Positions 1 through 8,299 of a stretch of DNA of 64,000 nucleotides are shown piece after piece. This DNA comes from Salinisphaera shabanensis E1L3A (lineage in GTDB: Bacteria > Pseudomonadota > Gammaproteobacteria > Nevskiales > Salinisphaeraceae). Numbering within the stretch: the first letter of the stretch is position 1; each line of letters opens with the position of its first letter. The translations under genes were made by a program, and so were the position numbers. The stretch covers positions 62,001 to 126,000 of the forward strand of contig NZ_AFNV02000008.1 in assembly GCF_000215955.2 (NCBI RefSeq), read 5' to 3'. Under the pieces are notes generated by a model. It had not been told where the DNA came from and did not search any database. It worked only from the letters and a program-made list of their open reading frames with translations.

Positions 1-903
1 ACCGCGGATTTCGCCCGATGGGTCGGCTTCGGCTTTTGCGAACAGCTGAACGACGCGATCCCCGGGCGCATCGGCGGCCAGTGCCTGTCGTACCGCCTCG
101 GCATCGATTGCGTCCTGCATGACCGCATGGCGGGCATACAGATCGCCGCTCGCGGAAAGCGTGTTGCCAATGACGATTACCTCGCAATAGTCGAGTTCGC
201 TGCCGGCCGAGGCAGAAGCCACCGCGCTGAAGCAGTTCATGTCCTCGAGGACGGTTTCGTCCTGCGCCCGTTCGGCTTCGATCTCGCCGAGCGCGACTGC
301 CACGCCGAGCGCACTGGCGCCGCGAGAATAGCCCATCGATTTGTAGGTATCCGTGGTTGCCACTGCGTGACCGGTCGTCTGGGCTTCACGGATTTTCTGG
401 CTGGTTAGCAACGGGCATTTGACCTGCACGTAGTGCACATCATCGGGGTCGTCGATACCCGCCTGCTGCAGCGCCTGCGCCGTGGCAGTGGCCACGGCCT
501 GGATCTGGGCACGTCGGCCGATGTCGTGTGCTGCCAGCTCGGGCGTTCGTGCGACGCCGACGGCGAGTGCCTGGGTGTCCACGGCGCTGGGTTGCGCACT
601 CCGCTCGCGGCAAATGACGGTGAGGTGTGGGCTGATAACCCCTTCGGTACCGCCGGACATAACCATTGCGATGCGTCGCGCTGCATCGCTGCCGATATGC
701 GATGCAAACAGATTCTGCAGGCGCTCCGTGGCATAGCCGCGGGTGAAATCGTTGACGCAGCCGTTGCCTTCGGTTTTGCCGAACACCGCGACAACGGTCG
801 CGGGATCGAGGGCGTTGGATTCGATGAGTTGAACCAGGCCGCGGGTGTCAGCGGGAGAATCGGTCGCTATACGGTGGACAGTGGTCCGGGTTGATGTCGT
901 CAT
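1..903 (-). CDS. Barbiturase / cyanuric acid amidohydrolase family protein (C-terminus beyond window)
   Basis: Ring-opening amidohydrolase that hydrolyses cyanuric acid (to carboxybiuret, then biuret) or barbiturate (to ureidomalonate). I read 301 codons without a stop from an ATG at 903 to the window edge; the family is about 350-370 residues, so the last part is missing. Family hallmarks are GKTEGNG near residue 42, SGGTEG at 83-88, VKCPLL at 161-166 and the Ser-rich NCFSAVASASAGS near 223-235. These fit the Lys-Ser pairs of the three-fold pseudo-symmetric AtzD/barbiturase fold. The gene is read divergently from the urate genes, behind its own sigma-54-like promoter. A biuret hydrolase in the same region favours the cyanuric acid reading, while nearby purine and pyrimidine-type enzymes keep barbiturase open. 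The family is certain; the substrate is not. Confidence 0.9.
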   Translation of the reverse strand, partial: MTTSTRTTVHRIATDSPADTRGLVQLIESNALDPATVVAVFGKTEGNGCVNDFTRGYATERLQNLFASHIGSDAARRIAMVMSGGTEGVISPHLTVICRERSAQPSAVDTQALAVGVARTPELAAHDIGRRAQIQAVATATAQALQQAGIDDPDDVHYVQVKCPLLTSQKIREAQTTGHAVATTDTYKSMGYSRGASALGVAVALGEIEAERAQDETVLEDMNCFSAVASASAGSELDYCEVIVIGNTLSASGDLYARHAVMQDAIDAEAVRQALAADAPGDRVVQLFAKAEADPSGEIRG

Positions 904-949
904 GGCGTGAATAACTCCAGAGTCATTTAAATGGGCGAGCACGGAGGTC

Positions 950-961
950 GTTGTATGCAAC
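950..961. promoter_or_regulatory. Palindrome GTTGTATGCAAC (operator A)
   Basis: Near-perfect inverted repeat GTTG(Y)AT(R)CAAC. It overlaps the -12 box of the barbiturase promoter, where a repressor or co-activator could act. Close matches sit at four other promoters in the window (1190, 8810, 11432, 21038). The TTG-N4-CAA form resembles sites of FadR-type GntR regulators, but no such gene is in the window. Confidence 0.6.
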
Positions 962-971
962 GGCTAGGCCA
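956..971 (-). promoter_or_regulatory. Sigma-54 (-24/-12) promoter of the barbiturase gene
   Basis: On the minus strand the sequence reads TGGCCTAGCCGTTGCA, with GG and GC at the required spacing of the consensus TGGCACG-N4-TTGCA. Transcription would start near 944, about 40 bases before the ATG at 903. Confidence 0.65.
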
Positions 972-1088
972 CCATAGTAGAAGCGACCTCGCAGACGTGC
1001 GCTGTATGGCGGCGGCCACAACCAGTGCGCCATGTTCGAGCAGAGGGAGGGTCAATTGCCCGTATCGAGTGCAACGATCTATCGTCTA

Positions 1089-1105
1089 AGCATTTCGTTG
1101 GTGCG
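1089..1105. promoter_or_regulatory. NtrC-like enhancer site between the divergent promoters
   Basis: AGCATTTCGTTGGTGCG closely follows the NtrC site pattern TGCACY-N5-GGTGCA, with a right half of TGGTGC. It lies about 50 bases upstream of the uraD -24 box and about 120 bases upstream of the barbiturase -24 box, both workable enhancer distances. Confidence 0.45.
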
Positions 1106-1155
1106 CCCGGGCTCGTCTGTTGCCTATAGCTGCCGGACCCATGGCGTGGCATGAG

Positions 1156-1171
1156 TGGCACAGAAGATGCT
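1156..1171 (+). promoter_or_regulatory. Sigma-54 (-24/-12) promoter of the uraD-xdh operon
   Basis: TGGCACAGAAGATGCT matches the sigma-54 consensus with an intact TGGCAC -24 box, a GC at -12 and correct spacing. The start would fall near 1182, about 90 bases before uraD, with operator B (1190-1201) just downstream. Confidence 0.6.
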
Positions 1172-1189
1172 ACGAGCCTGAGATGCAAT

Positions 1190-1201
1190 GTTGTATGCAT
1201 C
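1190..1201. promoter_or_regulatory. Palindrome GTTGTATGCATC (operator B)
   Basis: Second copy of the shared palindrome, in the predicted leader of the uraD operon. A protein bound here would sit over the first transcribed bases. Confidence 0.55.
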
Positions 1202-1270
1202 TAGGGTAGTCACATTGGCTCTCATATATACCGGCAGCTTCGTTCGCCTGCGATTGAAAGGTCAGCCTCG

Positions 1271-1789
1271 GTGAGGTGGACACTCGACCGGTTGAACCGA
1301 TTAGGGGCATCCGAATTCGAGGCTGCCCTTGGCGATATCTACGAAAACTCGCCGTGGGTCGCCCACGCAGGCGCCGAGGCGCGGCCTTTCAGCACGTTGT
1401 CCGCACTGCATGCGGCCTTGGCCGCACAGGTTGATGGAGCTGACGAGGCTGCACGACTGGCCTTGATTCGTGCGCATCCGTCATTGAACGCCGGGGCGTT
1501 TCGGGCAGCCCCGCTGAGCGCGGACTCGGGGCGTGAGCAAGCCGGCGCTGGCCTCGACTCGCTGGACGATCACCAGGCCGAGGTCTTGGCCCGGCTCAAC
1601 CAGGCGTACGAAGATAAGTTCGATATGCCATTCGTCATGGCGGTGAAAGGCCATGGCGCGACTTCGATCGTGGCCCATATTGAAGCGCGCCTGAACCACA
1701 CGTTCGCACAGGAAAAAGCCGCCGCTGTGGCTGAAATTCACCGTATCGCGTACTTGCGTCTGTGCGACAGGATAGAGGATTCACTTTGA
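1271..1789 (+). CDS. uraD: OHCU decarboxylase (2-oxo-4-hydroxy-4-carboxy-5-ureidoimidazoline decarboxylase)
   Basis: Catalyses the last step from urate to S-allantoin, decarboxylating OHCU in the cytoplasm. The 172-residue protein has the family length. It carries FEAALGDIYENSPWVA near the N-terminus, HPSLN near residue 75 (the catalytic His region) and the S-x-x-EQ-x-x-AGL segment that follows. The GTG start at 1271 has AAAGG about nine bases upstream. Its stop overlaps the uricase start by four bases, so the two are translationally coupled. It is first in a tight run through xanthine dehydrogenase. Confidence 0.95.
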   Translation: MRWTLDRLNRLGASEFEAALGDIYENSPWVAHAGAEARPFSTLSALHAALAAQVDGADEAARLALIRAHPSLNAGAFRAAPLSADSGREQAGAGLDSLDDHQAEVLARLNQAYEDKFDMPFVMAVKGHGATSIVAHIEARLNHTFAQEKAAAVAEIHRIAYLRLCDRIEDSL

Positions 1790-2715
1790 ATATTACCCAT
1801 ATCGAATACGGCAAATGTGCCGTCACGATGTATCGCAGCTACGCTGCGCCGTTGACCGGTATCACCCCGATTCCCGAGTCCGGTTTTACTGGTCGTGCCA
1901 ACCGCTTGTTCGCGGTGGACGTCGAGGTCCATGTGCTCGGTGACCATTTCGAAGCCGCTTATACCAAGGGCGACAATCAGGCGGTCGTGGCCACCGACAC
2001 GATGAAGAACTTCATCCTCAAGCAGGGGCTGGCGTTCGAAGGCGCGACGATCGAGGGATTGCTGCATTTCCTGGCCACGCGGTTTCTCGATACCTATGCC
2101 GATATGGCGGGTATGAAGATCCTCGGGCGTGAGCAGCCGTTCATGGCCGCCCAGGTGCCCGATAGCCAGGGTGGGCTAGAGGCGTCCGATCGGCTTTTTT
2201 CGCGCAGTCGCGACGACTTCGGCTATGCCGAAATGACCGTGATGCGAGGCGCGCAGGCACACGAAATCACCGCGCAACGCAGCGGCCGTTTGGGTATGCA
2301 GTTGATCAAGCTCACGGGCAGCTCATTCATGAATTTCCCGCGTGACGAACACACCACGCTGCCAGAGCGTCGCGACCGACCGCTGTTCATCTATCTCGAC
2401 GTTTACTGGCGTTACCGACAGGCCGCGAATGCGGTGGCCAGCGACCATCGTGACTATGTCGATGCGCAGCAGCTGCGAGATCTGCTGCAGGTCGTGTTCC
2501 ACGAGTTCAACAGTCTGTCGATTCAGCATCTCGTGCATGCAATGGGCGAGCGTATCTTCGCGCGCTATCCACAGCTGGGCGAGTTGCACTTCGAGGCGCA
2601 GAATCGCCTTTGGGATACCGCTTTCGAGGCCGACGACGGTCACGCCAAGACCTACTGCGACCCCCGGCCACCGTATGGGCATATCATGTTGACCGTCACA
2701 CCTGACGACGGCTGA
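1786..2715 (+). CDS. Urate oxidase (uricase)
   Basis: Cofactor-independent uricase that oxidises urate with O2 to 5-hydroxyisourate and H2O2. The 309 residues match the classic family of tandem T-fold domains. YTKGDNQAVVATDTMKN near residues 57-73 holds the catalytic Thr, and the C-terminal half has the FNSLSIQHL and QNRLWD segments. I chose TTG at 1786, which overlaps the uraD stop and follows a GATAGAGGAT ribosome binding site. An in-frame ATG at 1762 would overlap uraD by 28 bases and add residues the family lacks. With the flanking uraD and HIU hydrolase it completes urate to allantoin. Confidence 0.95.
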   Translation: MNITHIEYGKCAVTMYRSYAAPLTGITPIPESGFTGRANRLFAVDVEVHVLGDHFEAAYTKGDNQAVVATDTMKNFILKQGLAFEGATIEGLLHFLATRFLDTYADMAGMKILGREQPFMAAQVPDSQGGLEASDRLFSRSRDDFGYAEMTVMRGAQAHEITAQRSGRLGMQLIKLTGSSFMNFPRDEHTTLPERRDRPLFIYLDVYWRYRQAANAVASDHRDYVDAQQLRDLLQVVFHEFNSLSIQHLVHAMGERIFARYPQLGELHFEAQNRLWDTAFEADDGHAKTYCDPRPPYGHIMLTVTPDDG

Positions 2716-2718
2716 ACC

Positions 2719-3066
2719 ATGGGGGCGCTGACCACACACGTACTCGATACCACCCGCGGCGGCCCGGCTGCCGGCCTGCGCGTCGAGCTCTGGCGACTGG
2801 GCGACGACGTCGCGGCTGCGCCGTTGGCCGATTTCGTCACCAATGACGACGGGCGGGCGCACGGGCCGTTGTGCGAAGGCGAAGCCTTCATCGCAGGCAG
2901 CTACGAGCTGATTTTTCATGTCGGCGCCTATTTCGCCGACAGCGGCGCCACCAGGGTATTTCTGGATCGCGTGCCCGTGCGCTTCACGGTGGACCGGCCC
3001 GACGAGCACTATCACGTGCCGTTGCTCGTATCGCCGTTTGCCTACAGCAGCTACCGGGGCAGTTGA
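2719..3066 (+). CDS. 5-hydroxyisourate hydrolase (transthyretin-like)
   Basis: Hydrolyses the unstable uricase product 5-hydroxyisourate to OHCU, ensuring stereospecific allantoin formation. The 115-residue protein begins with LTTHVLDTTRGGPAAG and ends in the diagnostic YRGS tetrapeptide of HIU hydrolases, which separates them from thyroid-hormone-binding transthyretins. Active-site His, Arg and the C-terminal YRGS are all present. It starts three bases after the uricase stop. No allantoinase, allantoate hydrolase or ureidoglycolate enzyme follows in the window. Confidence 0.95.
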   Translation: MGALTTHVLDTTRGGPAAGLRVELWRLGDDVAAAPLADFVTNDDGRAHGPLCEGEAFIAGSYELIFHVGAYFADSGATRVFLDRVPVRFTVDRPDEHYHVPLLVSPFAYSSYRGS

Positions 3067-3162
3067 GATGCGGCCTCTGTGGCGCCGCGCCAGCCGGCGA
3101 GTGGCATCGATCTCGCTCGCCCACAGCTACGCCGTTTTTCTTGAGACCCATACCGAGAGCTT

Positions 3163-3588
3163 ATGGTGACTGCTAAGACCACCGCGTTTTTTATTTGTGG
3201 CTCGGCGCTATCGGGCCAGCCGGACCATCACACGCTGGGCGAAGCGCGCTTCGTCAAGGCCGTACGCACCGCCGCGCTGTATCGTTTGTACGATGCCAAC
3301 GATGGCTGGCATCCGGCGATTCGGCCGGCCCAGGCCGGCGAGACGGGCATTGCGATTCCCGGCGAGGTTTACGCGCTGAGTGAGGCCCAGCTCGTCGCAC
3401 TGCTGGCCAGCGAGCCGCCCGATCTGGTGCGTTCGAGCGTCGCGCTCGACAACGGCGAGACGATCACCGCCATGCTGTGCCCGCAGGCCACGATAGACGA
3501 AAAAGGCTGGCCCGATATCTCCCATTACGACGGTTGGGCTGCGTACAAGGCCGCGCCGCACAACGATGCTGGCGACACGATGCCATGA
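3163..3588 (+). CDS. Stand-alone allophanate hydrolase C-terminal-type domain
   Basis: A 141-residue protein resembling only the C-terminal domain of allophanate hydrolase (AtzF/DUR1,2 type), which has a gamma-glutamylcyclotransferase-like fold. Matching features are FFICGSALSGQP near the N-terminus, VRTAALYRLYD, the GETGIAIPGEVYAL segment, and a C-terminal YDGWAAYKA. In full-length allophanate hydrolases this domain follows the amidase and supports decarboxylation of N-carboxycarbamate; no amidase part is present here. It lies between HIU hydrolase and XdhA, overlapping the latter by four bases (ATGA). Similar lone domains near xanthine dehydrogenase genes are familiar, but I know of no proven role. 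Confidence 0.75.
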   Translation: MVTAKTTAFFICGSALSGQPDHHTLGEARFVKAVRTAALYRLYDANDGWHPAIRPAQAGETGIAIPGEVYALSEAQLVALLASEPPDLVRSSVALDNGETITAMLCPQATIDEKGWPDISHYDGWAAYKAAPHNDAGDTMP

Positions 3589-5018
3589 GCGTTGGGATCG
3601 AGTTTCTGCTCAACGCGCACGTCGAACATGCGCACGCCGGCCCGACGTTGGCGCTGCTGGATTATCTGCGCGACCGGCGTCGGATTGTGGGTATCAAGGA
3701 AGGCTGCCACGAGGGCGACTGCGGCGCCTGTGCCGTGTTGTTGGGTCGCCCGGGTGCCGATGGCGTGTGGGTTTATCGTAGCGTGACCGCCTGTCTCGTA
3801 CCCCTGGCCGATGTGGCCAGCTGCCATGTCATCACCATCGAAGGGCTCAACCGCGCCGATGGGGCAATGACGGCGATCCAGCGCGCGATCGTGGATGGTT
3901 ACGGTTCGCAGTGTGGTTACTGCACGCCGGGCATCGTCGTCTCGTTCACCGAACTGGCCTTGAGTGCACAGCGCATGCCGACACGTGACGATATCCGCCG
4001 TGCACTCGGTGGCCATCTGTGTCGTTGTACCGGCTACGGCGGCTTGCTGCGCGCGGGCGATTTGATCGCCGAAGCGCTGGGTGCGCTGTCGCTGCCGGCC
4101 AATCGATCGGCGTTGGTTGCCGCCGATCTTTTGCCGGCGTGGTTCGATACCATTGATACGTTGCGCGAGGGGCTCGATCCGGCGCCGGCTCTTGTGTCCG
4201 AGGGGGTGCCGCTGGCCGGGAGCACCGATATCTATACCCGCGGTCCGGCCCAGGCCGCAGCGCCCGAGCGATTGCGTTTGTTATCGCGTGAGCCTGTGCT
4301 GCATGGCATTCAAGACACGGGTGACGGCCTGCGTATAGGCGCGATGACGACAACACGCGAGCTCATGGAGTCGCCGGCGATGGCCGCCATTGTGCCGACG
4401 GTTGCCAGCGATCTGTTGCCGGTCGCTGCACAGACCATTCGTAATCGTTCCACGCTCGGCGGCAACATAGTGACCGGTGCGCACAACGCCGATCTGGCCA
4501 CGATTATGCTGGGCCTCGACGCCACGCTGGAGATCGTGGGCTCGGCCGGTCGTCGCGAGCTCGCGCTGGCCGATTTCTATCGCGATGCCACGCAGGTGGA
4601 TTTGGCGGCCGACGAAATAGTGGCGGCGCTACATCTGCGCCGCGACCCCGGGCGCCGGGTGAACTTCGAGCGGGTCTCCAAGCGCAGCCATCACGACAAG
4701 GCGATCGTGAATACGTTCATGGCCTGTCGTGTTGTCGCGGGCCGTATTGAGTACGTGCGTCTGGCGGCCGCCGGTATTGGCGCGCGGCCACAACGGCTGC
4801 GCAACGTCGAAGCCTGGCTCGAAAAACGAACGATCGATCAAGACACGCTCGGTGGGGCGCTCGATCGCCTCGGCGTGGATATCGCCCCGGTCGACGACTA
4901 TCAAGGCAGTGCGCGCTACAAGCGGCTGCTGTTGCGCCAGCTGGTGCTGGCGCATTTCTTAGTGCTGTTCGGCGATGCGGTGGATATGGAAGCGCTGACG
5001 CCGGAGGTGGCCTCGTGA
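3585..5018 (+). CDS. xdhA: Xanthine dehydrogenase small subunit (2Fe-2S and FAD domains)
   Basis: Electron-transfer subunit of the molybdenum hydroxylase that oxidises hypoxanthine and xanthine to urate. From the ATG at 3585 it is 477 residues. Cys41, 46, 49 and 70 form the plant-type [2Fe-2S] site, and Cys110, 113, 146 and 148 the second cluster (CGYCTPG and CRCTGY). The FAD domain follows, with RNRSTLGGNIVTGAHNADL. An upstream in-frame start would add 36 residues overlapping the preceding gene and without family resemblance. The start overlaps the previous stop by ATGA and the end overlaps xdhB by GTGA. The fused FeS-FAD layout is the usual bacterial XdhA form. Confidence 0.95.
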   Translation: MSVGIEFLLNAHVEHAHAGPTLALLDYLRDRRRIVGIKEGCHEGDCGACAVLLGRPGADGVWVYRSVTACLVPLADVASCHVITIEGLNRADGAMTAIQRAIVDGYGSQCGYCTPGIVVSFTELALSAQRMPTRDDIRRALGGHLCRCTGYGGLLRAGDLIAEALGALSLPANRSALVAADLLPAWFDTIDTLREGLDPAPALVSEGVPLAGSTDIYTRGPAQAAAPERLRLLSREPVLHGIQDTGDGLRIGAMTTTRELMESPAMAAIVPTVASDLLPVAAQTIRNRSTLGGNIVTGAHNADLATIMLGLDATLEIVGSAGRRELALADFYRDATQVDLAADEIVAALHLRRDPGRRVNFERVSKRSHHDKAIVNTFMACRVVAGRIEYVRLAAAGIGARPQRLRNVEAWLEKRTIDQDTLGGALDRLGVDIAPVDDYQGSARYKRLLLRQLVLAHFLVLFGDAVDMEALTPEVAS

Positions 5019-7327
5019 GCCGTCATTTGGACGCCGAATTTCATGTGCGTGGCACCTCGCGCTATGTCGACGATCATCCGCGCCCGGAGAATATGCTGCA
5101 TCTGGCGGTGTTCGGCTCGCCGGTCGCCCACGGCCGGATTCGGTCGATCGATACCCGCGCAGCGCAGGCCGCGGACAACGTCGTGGCGGTTTTTACTGCC
5201 GACGATATTCCAGGCGACCCCTGGCATGGGCCTGTGGTTCAGGATGAAGCGCTGCTGGCGGTCGGCGAGGTCCGTTATATCGGCCAGCCCATCGTCTTGA
5301 TCGCGGCCACCGATACCGCCAGCGCCCGCCGAGCCGCCGCGCTTGTCACGGTGGATATCGAAGCCCGCGAGATCGTCACCGATCCGCGCGTGGCGCATGC
5401 ACGCGGCGACCTGTTCGGCGTGGAGCGTACCTTCGCTCAGGGCGATGTCGATGCCGTCTGGGCCGCCTGCGCCACGGTCGTCGAGGGCACGGCTGAACTG
5501 GCCGGCCAGGAACACGTGTATATGGAAACCCAGCGCGCCCGGGCCTATCCGCGCGAGGACGGCGGCGCCCAGGTCATGGCGTCGACGCAGGGCCCTACGA
5601 TGGTGCAGAAGTGTGTCGCTCGCGCCCTGGGTGTGGCGCTGCATCGGGTGGAAATCGATGTGGTGCGGTTGGGCGGTGGGTTCGGTGGCAAGGAAGACAA
5701 CGCCAACTCGATCGCCAGCCTCGCGGCGGTCGCGGCCCGCTTGACGGGCCGGCCGACCGAGCTGGTGCTCGATCGGGCCACCGATATGCGCATCACGGGC
5801 AAGCGTCATCCCTATTCCTCGGATTATCGGCTGGGTTTGTCGGCAGACGGCGATATCCTGGCCTTCGAGGCCCGCCACTATCAGAACTCGGGCGGTTATA
5901 CCGAACTGTCGCCTGCGGTGCTCGAGCGCACGTTATTTACCAGCTGCAATACGTATCGCATCCCGAACTTTCGCGTGCACGCGGCCTGTTGCCGTACGAA
6001 TATCGTGCCCAATACTGCGTTTCGCGGTTTTGGGGCGGCACAGGGGCTGTGGGTCATCGAGTGCGCGATTCACCATGCGGCCGAACGGCTGGGCATCGCG
6101 CCGGAGACACTCAAGCGACGCAATCTCGTGCACGACGGCGACTGGTTTCCCTACGGCCAACAGGTCAGCCACGAGCATGCGCATCTTTGCTGGGAAGCGG
6201 CCGACATGCAGTTCGACCTGGCCGGCATACGTACGGATATCGAGGCTTTCAATGCCGACAATCGCTTGGTCAAGAAAGGTATGGCAGTGCTGCCGATCTG
6301 CCACGGCGTGTCGTTCACCAAGATTCCGCTCAACCAAGGCCAGGCGCTGGTACATATCTATCAGGACGGCAGCGTGACGCTGTCCAGCGGCGGCATCGAA
6401 ATGGGGCAGGGCCTGTCGACCAAGCTGGCGGCGATCGCCGCGCGTGCATTCGGGCTGCCGGTCGAGCGCATTACGGTGCAATCCACGAATACGCTGCGTA
6501 CGGCGAACATGGGCCCGTCCGCGGCCAGCGCGACGACCGATCTCAATGGCAACGCGGTGCTGGTGGCCGCACAAAAGATTCGTGATCGTTTGCTCGCGTT
6601 CGCGGCCGATCGGCTCGGCGTGGCCGTCGATACGCTAGATATCGTCGATGCCCGTGTCACGCAAGACGGCACTGATGCCGCCTGGGCTTGGGATGATCTC
6701 GTCGCCCAGGCGTTTCTCAACCGCATCAATCTATCGGATCATGGTTTCTACGCCACGCCCGGTATCGCCTTTGACCCGTCCGTGGAGAAGGGCCAGGCCT
6801 TTGCGTACCACGTATACGGCACGGCGGTGTTCGAGGTCGAAGTCGATTGTCTGCGCGGCACCTATAGGATCGAACGTGTCTCGGTCGCCCACGATATGGG
6901 GCGGCCGCTCAACGAGGCCGTCGATATCGGCCAGATCGAGGGCGGTTTGTTGCAGGGCATCGGCTGGATGACCTGCGAAGACCTGCGCTTCGATCGCGAA
7001 ACCGGGGCGTGCACGACCGCGACCCATGCCAGTTACAAGGTGCCGGGTGTCTACCTCGTGCCCGACGATATCCGTATCCATCTGCTCGAGGACCCGGGTA
7101 ACAGCATTGGCCCGTATTCCTCGAAGGCCGTGGGCGAGCCGCCATTTCTGTATGCGCCCGGCGTGTATTTTGCGCTGCGCGAGGCGATCCGTGCCTTCAA
7201 CTCCGATGCCGAACTTGGCTTCGATGCGCCGATGACCCCGGAAAAGACGCTTATGCAGCTCTATTCGGGCCGAATCGATGCGCTGCTCGGCGACACGCCC
7301 GTGCCCCAAGCACGCACACGCACCTAG
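5015..7327 (+). CDS. xdhB: Xanthine dehydrogenase large subunit (molybdopterin)
   Basis: Catalytic molybdenum cofactor subunit, 770 residues, GTG start coupled to xdhA. Moco-binding signatures are GGGFGGKE near residue 224, the FRGFG segment typical of purine hydroxylases, GGIEMGQGLSTK, and KAVGEPP near the C-terminus containing the catalytic Glu. The FRGFG arginine is characteristic of xanthine-type rather than aldehyde-type members. The product urate feeds the uricase encoded 2 kb upstream in the same transcript. Confidence 0.95.
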   Translation: MSRHLDAEFHVRGTSRYVDDHPRPENMLHLAVFGSPVAHGRIRSIDTRAAQAADNVVAVFTADDIPGDPWHGPVVQDEALLAVGEVRYIGQPIVLIAATDTASARRAAALVTVDIEAREIVTDPRVAHARGDLFGVERTFAQGDVDAVWAACATVVEGTAELAGQEHVYMETQRARAYPREDGGAQVMASTQGPTMVQKCVARALGVALHRVEIDVVRLGGGFGGKEDNANSIASLAAVAARLTGRPTELVLDRATDMRITGKRHPYSSDYRLGLSADGDILAFEARHYQNSGGYTELSPAVLERTLFTSCNTYRIPNFRVHAACCRTNIVPNTAFRGFGAAQGLWVIECAIHHAAERLGIAPETLKRRNLVHDGDWFPYGQQVSHEHAHLCWEAADMQFDLAGIRTDIEAFNADNRLVKKGMAVLPICHGVSFTKIPLNQGQALVHIYQDGSVTLSSGGIEMGQGLSTKLAAIAARAFGLPVERITVQSTNTLRTANMGPSAASATTDLNGNAVLVAAQKIRDRLLAFAADRLGVAVDTLDIVDARVTQDGTDAAWAWDDLVAQAFLNRINLSDHGFYATPGIAFDPSVEKGQAFAYHVYGTAVFEVEVDCLRGTYRIERVSVAHDMGRPLNEAVDIGQIEGGLLQGIGWMTCEDLRFDRETGACTTATHASYKVPGVYLVPDDIRIHLLEDPGNSIGPYSSKAVGEPPFLYAPGVYFALREAIRAFNSDAELGFDAPMTPEKTLMQLYSGRIDALLGDTPVPQARTRT

Positions 7328-7330
7328 CCG

Positions 7331-8299
7331 ATGAGCGTGCCCGCGTTCTGGCCGACGGTGGTCGAGCGTCTGGCGGCAGGGCGCGCGGTTTTCGTGGCCC
7401 TGGTGGTCGCCAATACCCGCGGCTCGCCCGGCACCCGCGGCGCCCGTCTCATGCGCGACGATAGCGGCAAGACTGTGGGCACGATCGGCGGCGGCATCAT
7501 GGAGCGTGATCTGTTGGAGCGCAGTCGTCGCACCCTGGCCGATCGCGGCCCGGTGGCGGTGCTGCAAAGACGGGTGCATCGAAAAAATGCAGGTGACGAC
7601 GCCTCGGGGCTGATCTGTGCCGGTGAGCAGACCAATCTATTGCTCTATCTGGATCCGGCGCGCGACGTCGCAGCTATTGCCGCGCATGCCCAAGCGCAGG
7701 CAGTCGACTCGCCCGGCACGTTGCTCGTGCAGTCGTGCGGCGTGCGCTTCGTCGATACGCTCGATGGCCACGAGGGGCTGCAACAAGGGCATGGCGCCGA
7801 TTGGTGTTATCGCGAGCACAGCCCGGCGGCTCAACGGCTGGCGATCGTCGGCGCCGGTCATTGTGGTCTGGCTGTAGCGCGGCTGGCGCGTGATGTCGGC
7901 TATGACGTCACGCTGTTCGATCATCGTGCCGAGCGTATAACGGCAATCGAGGGCATACGTGGTGAATATGTGGCCGATTACAGGGACGTCGCTGCACGGT
8001 TACGGCATGCGCCGATGACCGTCGTGCGTGTCATGACGTCGTCGATACGCTCGGATATCGCCGCCCTGGGACCGCTGGCCGCGATCGGGACCCGCAGTCT
8101 GGGCGTAATGGGCAGCCGCCAGAAGATTCAGGCAATTCGCACAACGCTAATCGAGCAGGGCGCCGATGCCGATGGGGTTGCCCGTATTGCGGGTCCGATC
8201 GGGCTGCCGATCAAGAGCGATACGCCCGCCGAGATCGCGGTCAGCGTGGTCGGCGAACTGCTGGCCCACGCAAAAGACACGGCCGGGCAGAGCGCCTGA
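7331..8299 (+). CDS. xdhC: XdhC-type molybdenum cofactor chaperone
   Basis: Binds Moco, promotes its sulfuration and inserts it into XdhB. The 322-residue protein has the N-terminal XdhC domain (TRGSPGTRGARLM, GTIGGGIME) and a C-terminal Rossmann part (LAIVGAGHCGLAVARLA near 175, GVMGSR further on). It starts three bases after xdhB, and its stop overlaps the Nudix start. Confidence 0.93.
   Translation: MSVPAFWPTVVERLAAGRAVFVALVVANTRGSPGTRGARLMRDDSGKTVGTIGGGIMERDLLERSRRTLADRGPVAVLQRRVHRKNAGDDASGLICAGEQTNLLLYLDPARDVAAIAAHAQAQAVDSPGTLLVQSCGVRFVDTLDGHEGLQQGHGADWCYREHSPAAQRLAIVGAGHCGLAVARLARDVGYDVTLFDHRAERITAIEGIRGEYVADYRDVAARLRHAPMTVVRVMTSSIRSDIAALGPLAAIGTRSLGVMGSRQKIQAIRTTLIEQGADADGVARIAGPIGLPIKSDTPAEIAVSVVGELLAHAKDTAGQSA

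Larger units (their letters stand above)
904..1270. other. Divergent control region between the barbiturase and uraD genes
   Basis: This 367-base stretch has no convincing gene. The short reading frames in it lack a family signature or a ribosome binding site. It holds two outward-facing sigma-54-type promoters, two copies of a palindrome and one NtrC-like site between them, each listed separately. Confidence 0.75.

Noticed and set aside
964-1200. Minus-strand frame of 78 codons between the barbiturase and uraD genes
   Set aside because: It covers the divergent promoters and shows no protein signature.
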